From Megalonaias nervosa (lineage: Eukaryota > Mollusca > Bivalvia > Unionida > Unionidae), in the NCBI GenBank assembly GCA_016617855.1, contig JAECUM010031552.1:1-64000 (forward strand): DNA of 64,000 nucleotides, in the 5' to 3' direction. This document shows positions 21,120-35,330 of the stretch, in pieces. The notes under the pieces were generated by a model. The model was not told the origin of the DNA and searched no databases. It was given only the letters and a program-made list of their open reading frames with translations. How positions within the stretch are numbered: the first letter of the stretch is position 1; each line of letters starts with the position of its first letter. The position numbers and the translations under genes are program-made.

Positions 21120-24100
21120 ATGCTGAAACTTGTTCGTAACAAAATATCAGCCCGAAAAAAAATGCACTGCATTTGCCGGATTCGATAACAGATGGAGATT
21201 TGATAATCAACTTTTACTAACCAATTTTTCTGCAATAAATCTGCTTCATTTGCTACAGCCAGATGTAAAATCTGATCTTGCAAAGAATAGCGGATTGAAG
21301 GTCATTGTGCAATTTCATTTAAGTTTTCAAAGGTAAGTATCTCATCTAGTATTTAAGAATACAATCGGTAAGCTGCTTTTATGCAAATGTCTCAACAACT
21401 CAACTGCAATTCGAAGAACTTACCGATCCGTACATTGCATCACTATTCCGTCAAGTTTTAATTGGAACAAATTTGATGTCATTATCCAATGATACATTTC
21501 AAGAGATACACACAGCAATTGATGAAAATACAACATCTAGATCGGGCTGGAGATTTGATAGAATAACGGAAATTTTGTTTCACACCATGAAATATAATCC
21601 ATTGCGAGATAACTCCTATGTTGAGTCGCCAGCTAAAATAGAAAAGCTCAAAATGTTCTATCAATGTCAAAAACAACGACGACAAGGGTTTTTTAGTGAG
21701 AAATATTATCAGCGCGTTTTCCAGTTGATAAACACTCTGATCGAGTATCAAATTAAATCTGTCATTCCAATGATATAAACTTTACTGAAATAGATCTAAA
21801 AGTCAAATTCCAAACTTTGAGAGACAAAACACTTTACTTTTACCAGAAGGTATTAACGTGTTTGGAGTCGATTATAATACACAAAAATCTATCCGAGATA
21901 TCAGCTATCGAGCTAAACAAACGACAGTAAATTTGCTGTTCTATATAAACCACTACGCATGGATCAAAAACTTTAACGGGTTAGTTGGTGGGCAGTACAG
22001 CAAACACAAATAAAAGAAATATTTCTGAGTCAGATGCTTGCAGGGATGTAAGTCGCAGCTGGTATTAGATCGTCATCTGGAATATTGTTCTGATGTACAA
22101 CGAATATCTATGCCAGGTAAAGATGAAAATATATTACAGTTTATGAATTACAGACACAAGATGAAAGTTCCTTTTATAATCTACTACAATTTCGAGTATA
22201 TTTTACTTCCAGTATCAGGAGCAGAAAATAACCCTAATAAATCTTCTACAAGAAAAGTACAAGAACATATTCATTGAGAGTATAGCATATAAGGTTGTAT
22301 GTGCTGTTGATAAAAGTTTATCAAAACCTGTTAGACTTTATCATGGTGACAATCCTGCTCTGTGGTTGCTGAAAGATCCTCTCAACGAGGTTGATGCCGT
22401 CATGATGTTGCTCGGGTAGGACGAAGAAAATGAAAAATCTTGCAATAAAACAAGATACTGAATTTGCTTCAGCAAAAATGTCATATCTATGAGAGCAGTT
22501 TATGACTGAGCATGGATCTGATCGAGTAAAAGATCATTGTCATATTACTGGAAAGTATCACGGTCCAGCTCATGACAAGTGTAATTTAAAATATACCGCA
22601 CCAGATTTTGTTTCTGTTGTCGCCCATAATTTTAGGGGATATGATTCCCATATTATCGTAGAAGCATTCGACAATAATGATATAATAAACCGTCTAAAAA
22701 TCAATAACAACGACAAAATAAAATGCATTCCAAATAACACTGAAAAAATATATGTCAGTGACACTAGTTAAGTTTACAGTTTACGGCAGACTCGTTAGAC
22801 GAACTCGCAAAAGGATGTGGAATGTTCGATAATTTGACTGGACATTTGGGCGAAACTGCAAGCATTTTATTGACACGAAAGGTGTGTTTCCATACGAATA
22901 TCTTGACGACTGGAGTAGATTTAATGAAACAAGATTACCTGACCGGGATAAGTTTTATTCTTGGTTAAATCTTGAAAGTGCCAGCGGTGACGACTATGCT
23001 TTCGCTAAACAAATTTGGAATGAATTTTGCAAAATCTTTGCAGATTATCATGACCTGTATCTGATCACAGATGTATTGTTACTCGTGAATATATTTAAAA
23101 ATTATATAAACGTCAGCGCTGATAACTATGGACTGGACCCAGTTTTGTGTTACTCAACACCAGAACTATCCTGGGATGCATTACTCAAGCACAGCAAAAT
23201 AAAATTGCAGTTGTTAACAGACTCTGACATGTTCTGTTTCATTGAGAGTGGAAACAGAGGTGGAATAAGTGTAATAACAAAACAATATGCTAAGGCAAAT
23301 TATATGTACATGAGAGACTATGATAAGACCTTACCATCAAGTTCTATAGTTTATATTTACGCGAATAATCTTTATGAATATGCAATGTCTGAGCCGATGC
23401 CATACGGTGGTTTCAGATGGATCAGTAAATAACAGTTTTTCAAAGAAACGGATAAAACTATACCTGATGATACTGGTTACTTTGTTGAAGTTGATCTAGA
23501 CTATCCTGTTAAGCTTCATGATGCTCATAACGATTATTCATTTTGTCCAGAATCAATATTAATTGACTAAAATTTATTATCTGATAAACAAAGAGATTAT
23601 TTACAAACAACTCTGTTGTTCATAGATTAGTTCCTAATCTGCTTGACAAATAGAGATAAAATTTACACTATAAACGTCTTAAACACGCAGATGATTATGG
23701 TCTAATATTAAGAAAATTTCATCGAGTTATAAAATTTAATCAATCACCGTGGACGAAAAGTTATATTGACTCAAATACGGCCGGAAAAGCCTCTGCAAAA
23801 GCAAAACTCGAAAGTGACTTTTTCAAGCTAATAAATAGCAGCCTATTAGGCAAGACTATGGAAAATATACGAAAGCGAGTCAATATTGAAATTGTTAATA
23901 ACATTCAACGTCGTAATAAGCTTGTTGCATCTGATGATTTTGTTAGTATGAAAATTTTTAATGAAAACGTTGTCGCGATAGAACGAAGAAAGACAAAGTT
24001 GAATAAACCAGTTTATGTTGGTATGGCAGTACTTGAGATATCAAAGACGTAAATGTACCAGTTTCATTATGATTTTCTTAAGGTTAAGTGCCCTGATGCA

Positions 24101-24628
24101 GAATTATTGCTTACTGACACTGATTCGCTAATGTACAAGATAAAATCTGATGATATTTATCAAGAATTTTTACGAACACCGGGAGGTGTTTGATCTTTCA
24201 GATTATAAAAAACAGTGGTTTCTGGTGCGGTGATAATAAAAAAAGTAATAGGAAAGTTTAAAGATGAAGTAACTATGAAAATTATAAAATAGTTTGTTAG
24301 ACTGCGCAGTAAAATGTATGCGTATCAGCTAGATGATAACAAGGAAAATGAAAAAGCAAACGGTATAAAAAGAAATATAGTCGGTAAAGTAATCGGATTC
24401 AATGATAATAAATCGGAGTTGGATGGCTTTAATGGCCATGTTGAAATGATGGCAATCAGATCATATTGTCATAAAATTGAGACGGATATTATAATAAAAT
24501 ATGGTCTGTGAAATTTTGATGATAAGCGATATTGTTCTGATGGGATCAATACATTTGCGGTAGGATATAAAATATTTGAAAGTATTGATTTTTGCAAAGT
24601 ACATTTTTTAGATTGGATATTACAGTAA
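21120..24628 (+). pseudogene. polB: protein-primed family-B DNA polymerase, element 1
   Basis: Probable start ATG 21120, with TATAAAA just upstream at about 21101. Blocks in order: WRFDRITEILFHTMKYNPLR (21.55 kb), a Cys-rich segment (22.04 kb), exonuclease region IIYYNFEYILLP (22.18 kb), an HNH-like DHCHITGKYHGPAHDKCN (22.53 kb), Exo II VVAHNFRGYDSHIIV, KQYAKANYMYMRDYDKTLPS then YANNLYEYAM (Pol A, 23.36 kb), LINSSLLGKTMENIRKR (Pol B, 23.83 kb) and LLTDTDSLMYKI (Pol C, 24.1 kb), stop 24626. The Exo I Asp is Asn and the Pol A Asp is lost; the Pol C DTD remains. About ten frame breaks. Confidence 0.75.
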
Positions 24629-24919
24629 CCCTCCAGCAATCTCATATATAATTTTGTGTAAAATATCAAAAAAACGAAATATAAATTGATAGCAATTTCA
24701 AATAAAATTTTGTGTGAATTATATAGTAGTAGATATAAAGGGGTGTTTCTAACTTAAACAATAATTTTGTTTTACGACGATGATGATTCAATAACATTTC
24801 CTCACATTGTAATCAATAATGAAATACATTTTGTTGCCTCAACAAAGATTTTTTCATATTTATTTAAACTTACTTGAAGGGGCCATGAGAGGGAAAGAAT
24901 TGTGCTGTCGTCCTAATAT
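24629..24919 (+). other. downstream flank of PolB with TATA-like site
   Basis: TATAAAG at 24734-24740 precedes GGGGTG and an ATG at 24819 that opens a 143-codon frame running into the Thr-rich block. This may be the promoter of the Thr-rich reading frames. An AT microsatellite lies at about 24917-24930. Confidence 0.35.
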
Positions 24920-27005
24920 ATATATATATAATATTGCCTGGACCAGAAACCACCTTATATCTGCTACTCACACACGTTCAACGAACATCCAATACACCGG
25001 TTACAATAACCACACCGGCTTCTACAATAACCTTAACAGCATCTACAACTCCAAATGCTATGATGGAAACTACAACATTGGATATTATTTCAACAGCACT
25101 GCCTTTAGCATCTTCAAAAGCTCACAGGAAATAACAAAAATAAAAGGATCACCTACAACAACCATGAGAGAGCCTTCAACTACCATATCATTGCCAACAA
25201 CTAGCAACTTGGTTCCTGCTACAAAAAAGCACTTCCTTCCAAAACAATAACACTGGCTCCTACCACAACAAACATCAGTGACTGCAGCAAACGCGTCGGC
25301 TCATGTAAACATTACATTGCCTCCTAACATATCTATATTGATTCCAGAGGCTACTATAACATCCACGTCGGCTCCGACGAGACCCATGGCAGCAACCACA
25401 TCATCAATCGCAGATACTCCTACTATAACCACAGCAGCGATTACAAAATCCAAAATAGGACACTCAACAGCCAAATCATTACCCACAACTATCACATCCG
25501 CAATTAAACCTACCGCATCCACACTTCCATCGGTCTCATCGATCGCATCCACGATGTCTATTGCATCAAACCACAAACACGAAAGCTCACCGAAGAGCCA
25601 AAACACCAGTGATAGCAACCACTGCTATAATAATCACAACAGCATTCACACCTCCACCGCCATTACAACTGTCACAACAACTACATCGGCTGCTACAAAA
25701 ACTGCAATAGCCTAAACACTTACACAATGCCCATAAGAACCACATTGGCTACAACTATAACCACACTGCCTCAAGCAACAACCACAACTGCAAACTCAAC
25801 AATCACAGCACCGGTCACAACACCTACATCCGCTGCTACAACAACCACCTGGCGTCTGCACCGTCCACAGTACCCTCATCAATATAACATAAATCACTGC
25901 CTCTAGTACAACAAGCACTGAGGTTCCTGCAACAAATTTGCATGAGTCTACAACAAAAATACCCGCTCACACTACAACCACATCACCTAGTACAACTACC
26001 GCACTGGCTTCAATGACAAACGCATTCCCTCCTTCAAAAGCTACACTGGCTCCTGTAGCAATCACCTTGGCTCCGACATTAACCATATCGGCATATTCAA
26101 CAACAACACACAGAACTTTCAGCAACAACCACAGCATCAAATATGGAATCCATAAAGGGCCCTCATTAACCATACAATTACATGCAACTACCACATCCGC
26201 ATATGCAATAACCAAAACAACATCCACATAACCATCAGTCTCAATCACAACAACTTCACGGCTATTACAATATGTATGCTGCCTCCAGCAACAACCACAG
26301 TCTCACGTAAGAACCGTAACACCGGTTACCGGTAATAACAACTACATCGGCTGATACAATAACCTATATTTGCACTGAAGACAATTGCTGTTACTATAAT
26401 CGCACTACCTCAAATAACAATCACATGAGCTCAAGAAACAGCCACAATATCGGACACATTAACCACATCAGCTGCTGCAACAACCACCTCTTTATCCACA
26501 ACACCCAAAACTACACTGGCTTCTGCAGTGTCTGCAGCGCCCTCATCAGTCTGAACATCAATCACTGCGTCTAGTGCAACAAGCACTGAAGCTTCTACAA
26601 CAAATACACTAGTGCCCACAAAAATAACACCGGCTCGAAAGACAACTACATCAGTGCTAACAACAACCGCTCTGACTATTAGAACTACCTTGACACCAGC
26701 ATCTCCTGTAGCAAAAACATCGTCTCCGAACAGACCTATTCCCGGCAAATATAACAACAACCACAGAGGCTCCTGGAACAACCACATCAGAGATTACGGT
26801 ATCCACAGGAAAACCCTCAAAAATGATATCAATTCCCACAACACCCATATCCGTTTGTGCAACAGTCATAACAGCATCCACTCCTCTATTGGTCTCACCC
26901 CCAACAACACCGACAATTGCCACAACCATACAGCCTCCAGCAACAGCCACACGGGCTTTACAATCTGCCACAACACCTGCCAAAACAACCGCATGATATA
27001 CATGA
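24920..27005 (+). repeat. degenerate Thr-codon-rich minisatellite block, copy 2
   Basis: About 2.1 kb built on the same 18-24-bp theme as 3.85-6.5 kb (CGGCTNCTACAACAACCACA), in the same orientation. Frames from 24819, 25278, 25938 and 26612 read as Thr/Ser/Ala/Pro-rich, mucin-like peptide (PTTITSAIKPTASTLPS is typical), each cut after 65-145 codons. It could be a decayed Thr-rich surface protein gene belonging to element 1, since a TATA-like site and ATG precede it. Confidence 0.75.
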
Positions 27006-27009
27006 TATA

Positions 27010-28160
27010 ATTAAAGATGTATGCAATACAATATAATTATAAATATAGATTATATGGGGACAGGCCAAGTCTGCCTCAGTTCATCAAGATTGTTTCTTTT
27101 CTCTTCAATGTAGCAAAAATATAGAGACCGAACGTGTGAAACGTCTGACAAGAGATAGTTATTGTACAAAAATGTAATATTCTTTAACTGTGATATTTAA
27201 AACATATGTGCGTGAATGGATTTACATACATCTGTATGTATATTGGTGTGACGTGTATATGTGAATGTGCATATATGTATATAAGTGTATAAGTATGTTT
27301 GTCTAAATAGGTTTACCGATATTTTTGTACTATGTTTTGTATGAAATGCTAATTTTGCATTATATAAGGATATTTTATCTTTAAAACAACTACATGTTAC
27401 CAATTTTTCTTTTACTTGTCTCCATTTTCTCTGTCTCTTGACTTTCCTTTCATTTTATAATGACAATTATCTAGAAATACATTCATTGTTGTCTTTGGAT
27501 TGAAATACGGTAAAAATACTTTTGTATTACAATTGTGTATCACAAGTCTTTATGTCTTCATTTTCTCCCATAAGGCATGAATCTCTACATATCAATATCC
27601 CCTGTTTAATATGCATTCATCTGATTAAAATATATCACACTTCTAGTATATACCATGTTCCCAAAGTAGTGCTTTTATACAGGGGAGGCAACTGTTTTGC
27701 TGACAGAACAGTCAAATGGCAGGGCATATTGCTGAGCAAGCGTTAAAGTATAAAGATTTATTTCATATTACACCGCAAGCAATTTTACCATCATGCATGA
27801 CATTCCATTGGAGGGTTCTCAAATCATTCTGCACGTACATACACTTATACATGGACATAAGATATTGCTTCAAGAGGAAAGGGTGAATAGCCTTGTTGCT
27901 AAAAATTGATGTTTTAACAATTCTAACGCTATAGATCATTCTAACGCCTTTTTGCCATTCTATGTGTACTTTTCAGTCCCTTCTGTCAATGTTGAAGGAT
28001 ACCTCCAAATAATAACTATGTATTAATAGATAAAATCAATACCTAATATGAATTTCCAAATGCAATGTGTTTAATGACATATACTGTGCCTACCCTCGCA
28101 CTTCAACATTTTACCATAAGATGTTTCTTTTATTACTTTTGTAGCAAACCAGATTTGTTG
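27010..28160. other. A+T-rich intergenic spacer
   Basis: No supported gene. A locally TG/TA-rich stretch (27.2-27.3 kb) and short unrelated frames only. Confidence 0.4.
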
Positions 28161-28162
28161 TC

Positions 28163-30579
<2,417 letters not shown>

Positions 30580-31690
30580 CTTTTCTGTGCTACTCCTTCC
30601 ACAGAATCTGTACCACGTCTTTATAGATTTTAGAAACGCCTTTCATAGGGTATGGCATGCAGCCTTATTGGCAACTATGAGGAAGTAAAACATCAGCTCA
30701 CACCTGGCGCAGGTTGTTGAACACATCTATGACAAAGCCACCAGTACTGTCCTCATCAATGGTAGCAGAGGATATTGGTTTCGAACAACAGCTGCAGTCA
30801 GACAGGGATGTATACTGTCACCTACACTCTTCAACATTTTCCTGGAAAGGATCATGGATAATGTCTTGCATGACCACAAGGGCACTGTGAGCTTCGGAGG
30901 AAGGACAATGAAAAAAAAAAACCTGGCTTACTTGGTTGAGCGCCTCGACACAACCTCCAGAGCATACTGTATGGAGATTAGCGCCGAAGAAACCAAACTG
31001 ATGACAGACAACACCAATGGCATCAGTGCAGAAATAAAGGTCAATGGACAGAAGCTGGAAAGAGTCACAAGCTTCAAGTACTTGGGATCAATTATCATAG
31101 ACGAGTGCTCCAAACCAGAACTACTTTGCAAGATTGCCCAGACAACAGCAACAATAACACGGTTGAGACCAATATGGAAAGATACGAACATTGCTTTTGG
31201 TTCCAAAAAAGGCTGATGCGCTCAATTGTCACATTCATCTTTCTGTATGCTTGTGAAACATGGAGGCTCACATCATATCTACAAAGAAGGATTCAAACCT
31301 TCGAAATGAGCTACTACCGCAAGATCTTGGGTATCTCATACATTGACCATGTAACCAACGAAGAAGTCCACAACAGGATGCAACGAGCTATCGGATCCTA
31401 TGAAGACCTCTTGACCACTGTAAAAAAGCGCAAACTGAAGTGGTACGGTCATGTCTTAAGATCATCTGGACTGGCAAAAATGATTTTGCAAGGCACAGTA
31501 CGAGGGTGCAGAAGAAGAGGCAGACAGAAAAGGAGGTGGGAAGACAACATTATGGAGTGGACAGGCATGGGATTTGGAGATTCCCAAAGGGCAGTAGAGA
31601 ACAAGGAAAGATAGAGAGAATTGGTTGTAAAGTCAACTGTGGTGCACCAACGACCTCTTGGATTGATGATGATGATGATGAACCCCTTGT
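30580..31690 (+). pseudogene. 5'-truncated LINE: reverse transcriptase C-terminal half
   Basis: The sequence enters within the RT palm (YGFR-like DFRNAFHRVWHAALLATMRK, then VRQGCILSPTLFNIFLERIM). A stretch containing the catalytic Asp-Asp motif appears lost before 30945. Later come KVNGQKLERVTSFKYLGSII, LYACETWRLTSYLQRRIQTF, RKILGISYIDHVTNEEVHNR and KKRKLKWYGHVLRSSGLAK, the common C-terminal signature of invertebrate non-LTR elements, and a basic tail. It ends in a GATGATGAT tract at about 31664-31681, a typical short-repeat 3' end. Frame breaks near 31215, and no endonuclease domain. 5' truncation is the usual result of LINE insertion. Confidence 0.8.
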
Positions 31691-34600
31691 CTGTGTGAAC
31701 GTTTCTGTGCTAACACGAGAACGATCGTTTCAGAAACTATTCAGGTGATTGATTTAGAGGCAGTATAAATCGAATAACTGTTTGACAGTGTATATCAATC
31801 TTCCCAGTAGTATATTGGCCTAACTGTGGTATCCAGCATTGTAACCTCACATTTTGACGTCCGCGGTGTGGGGAATGCTCGGCCCGGATACGCACACAAT
31901 TGCGTAGAACGTGTTATTCGAGGCGACGTCAAGGTTAATAGGTGTATTGTCCTATCAGTAACAATAACACAAATGTGGGTAACTTCCCACGTGATATTCT
32001 TGCCTTATATATTATAAGGACGGCCTCTTTCAATGTGTAACATTAATGATAATCCATAAAGCTTAATGATGACTGGTCTTGAAAAGTACATGAACTTATG
32101 CCATGTACATATGAATATCCTCGCCTTTAACTTAGCTTGCCAATTTGTCCTAGGTGGCATTTATGAGTGCACTCCTCGTCAGTTGCAACCCGATCGGTAA
32201 AAAACATTACAACTTCGCACTTGGAATTAAGTTCATCACGTATTAAAAAAACGGCACAGTTGGAAAGGTGCAGATTCGCATGTCATCAACCATTTTTATC
32301 CGCGTCTTGGCGAAGCGGTTGGCCATTCTACGACAATTATTTTATTCACTTTCATATCCAAGGAGGTGGATATAAGGTCCAGTATGCTGCAACACCCACT
32401 TGATCAGCATATGACATAGCCACGGCGTCTTTTAAGCCTAGAGACTCCCTTTCCCATCCATTATGTTGTTGTCCATAATTTAAGGACTGATATCGTATTG
32501 TGGCGCTTCTAGGTTGAACGGAAGGGTCAGCAACGAGTAGAGATTAACACCGGAGGCCTTCGGGTTCCATATGTTATCAAATACAAGTTCGTTCTGGTCT
32601 GAGGTTCCAACCTAGTTACTCTCGGTTTTCGCAGACAAGATTGATGGCAGAATAGGCAAGTTCCGCCGGAGCCCAGAGTACCACCTTTAAGAGAGTGACT
32701 GGTGCGTCTGCAATTATTTCTAAACGAACCAGCGGGTCAGCGAATGCCACGCATGTAGGCGCGTCGGATATCGATTCAATGAATCATTGATCTCAATGGA
32801 TGAGTATCCGCATATAGCAAGTCACCATTCTTCCTGGACAGGGAGGGTATAATTGGATTTTTATATGGTCAATTGGTCCATACAGACAGAGGTACGCAAT
32901 ACTAATACGTCAGACGTCGTTCGGAACTCCACTCAATAAAACCTACGGCTATGCGAGGTTTCGTGGTTAACGATTCAAGCCCCATGCCCGCTCCTGCTCG
33001 TCCAGAATGTGGACACCCGTGAAGTACTTCTGTCAAGCCGAGACAGGCCAAACTGGAAAGCACATTCACCACAGTCCGATGGATTACCTCAGCTGGCCCT
33101 GGTGGCATTTGATGCTCTGGCTCATTTCCGTGACTCCTGTGAAAGTTCGTAGTATTTTCTCCTCGTTAACCTCACTATTCGAGAGTAAATGGGGTGAGGA
33201 GAGTTCCTGAGTGCGTCGATGCCCTGCTGGACGATAATTTGCCAGGACAACTGTCCAAAGACCGCGCTCTTATGTGTATTCGTAGTCATGTCATGGAAGT
33301 ACAAATTTTCCTCTGCTCTTCTCGCACGTGGTTCGACATGTTGGTCTCCAAATCCAGTACTTTCTTTACTGCAGACAATCACTGTTAAGCCATCTAGAGC
33401 TGACCTTGCCTTTATCAGCAACGTCAAAATATGGCTCCAACGTCGGTGATTGTGCACGTCTCGTCAGAAGCCAAGGATATGAGTCAGCCTGATGACGCAG
33501 GTAAAAACGCTGCCACTTCCGCTGCATGAAGACCAGGCTTATGTTGGCGTTGACAGAGCCCAACACTAGGACGGTTGCGAGGTCTCCTTTGGCGGGATGC
33601 TGTTTCCTTGAGTATTATATTATGCTGGCCATCGTCGCCATAGTCTATTTTATCCTTAACATATATCATCGTTGGCCGCGAAATGTGGTCTCATTCAACG
33701 CTGTGGCGGGCTAAATCAAAAATGGTCCTGCCAATATCCACATGCTCGAAGTTGGCCCCCACCTATTAGTTGTCAATGTGGTTGAATGTCCTTTAAAACC
33801 GCACCCATATTTGACTATGCCGATATTTTTGTTGCATATAAGATACATGCAGTTGAGCGTGGAGAAATTAGCGGAAGGTGTCCTGAAACTCTATGTCCAC
33901 ATGACACTTTTGGTTCGAACAGAATGCTTCATATGAGTAGAACTGCCTGTCGTGCGAACACTGGCACCTCATGTCAAAGACAAGCGGTTGGTGATCATGA
34001 AGGAAGTCATCGCATCGGCTTTCCTTCCGTCAGCTATATTAAGGATAGCAGGGTAGATATGAGCGCATCGGTATCTTTGCAGCAAGGGCATCGCGTGCCC
34101 CTTTAACGGATGCGGTCGATGATGGACCGATGGTGTGCGTTTCATATCGGAGGTTCAGCAGGTATAAGTACCCGTCTGTTAGAGTTAAGCGCTTGCACTA
34201 AAGAGCAATGCAGGTAAATGAGCAGCGTCAAAATGGAATCTATATTCCCCGCGTCGGAGTAAAACGCAAGCAGGTCACTGCCCTGAGTACCACCAAACAT
34301 CTCGGCAAGGATGCTTGACCAGCTGTAGTAGACCAGCAGCTACGCCAACGTGACCTTAAGGACGCAACTACTAGTAGTCTGAAACGGAGTTTGGAAAACA
34401 TTGCTATCCGGGAGCTGCTTCACGCTCGCAGACAATCTGACTTGGACGCAGAACAGTCAATTCCTGGATCATTCGCAACTGCGTCGACACGTTTTCATCG
34501 AGACCATGGAGAGGGCTCCAGATGTTGTCAAGTTTGAGCGAATCACAGACATCATCAAACATCTCTCAAATCAACGATTGGTACGTGTTACTGTACATGT

Positions 34601-35330
34601 CGTTTGCGATTCTGAAAAACACATTCCTCATTTATGTGCAAATTTGCTTTCGTTCTCATTCTTCGGGGACCAATCACCATCTCTTCAGAAGGCTCAACTG
34701 ACGCCTCTGCCACTTGAACCCGCACTCCATCAGTATCCTTTTCGGGTTCACGCTGCGTCTCCAACGCATTCATCCTCCAGACGGCCTACACAATTGAAAT
34801 GTTTACTTATTGGTGGACATTCTGGACATGTATACGAGCAAGGAATACTGAGTCTAGATGGTGGCAAATAGCTTCTCTGAAAATGTCTTGACTGTCTCTT
34901 CACGCATCTCTCAGATGGCCTATTGCACGCCATTGACCTCTTTTAGAATTTCTTCGGCAGCTTACGCAATCGCTTTTACAAAGTTGATGACGGCTGCGAA
35001 CTTTATTTCAACTACGAAAATCGTCTTTTGCTGCTCGAGGTGCTTGACGACAAGCTTGCCGCGTAACATATTCGGAGCTCCTCTGTTTCTTAAACAGCAT
35101 TGCGTCCGGGTGAGGTAATTTGCGACCAGGTAGCTGCATGTTGCGAGTAGGTTGTGGTAAGGTTGTAGACAAATTTACTGAAAGATTGTTGTTCACAGGC
35201 ACATTCTAATTAGATATTTGCGGACTGTCCAGGACAGCATAAAACTTGGGTGGGTCGCATCTCAGTGGTTGTTTAGTGATACGCAAAGGCCAATAACCCC
35301 ATGTGCCCCTCTCTTCATGTTGATAACTAG
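31691..35330. other. more G+C-rich unassigned stretch
   Basis: Base composition is clearly richer in G+C than its neighbours (roughly 45-50% by eye against about 35%). Many medium frames occur on both strands (up to 156 codons at 34401, 111 codons at 33457-33122) but none carries a motif I recognise. The composition and overlapping broken frames suggest an old inserted element. No LTRs or inverted ends were seen. Confidence 0.3.

Noticed and set aside
25301..26983. Val/Asp-rich minus-strand frames in the repeat block
   Set aside because: Complement of Thr-rich repeat codons; explained by the repeat alone.
3850..27005. Thr-rich blocks as terminal inverted repeats of element 1
   Set aside because: Both blocks run in the same orientation, so they cannot be inverted termini.
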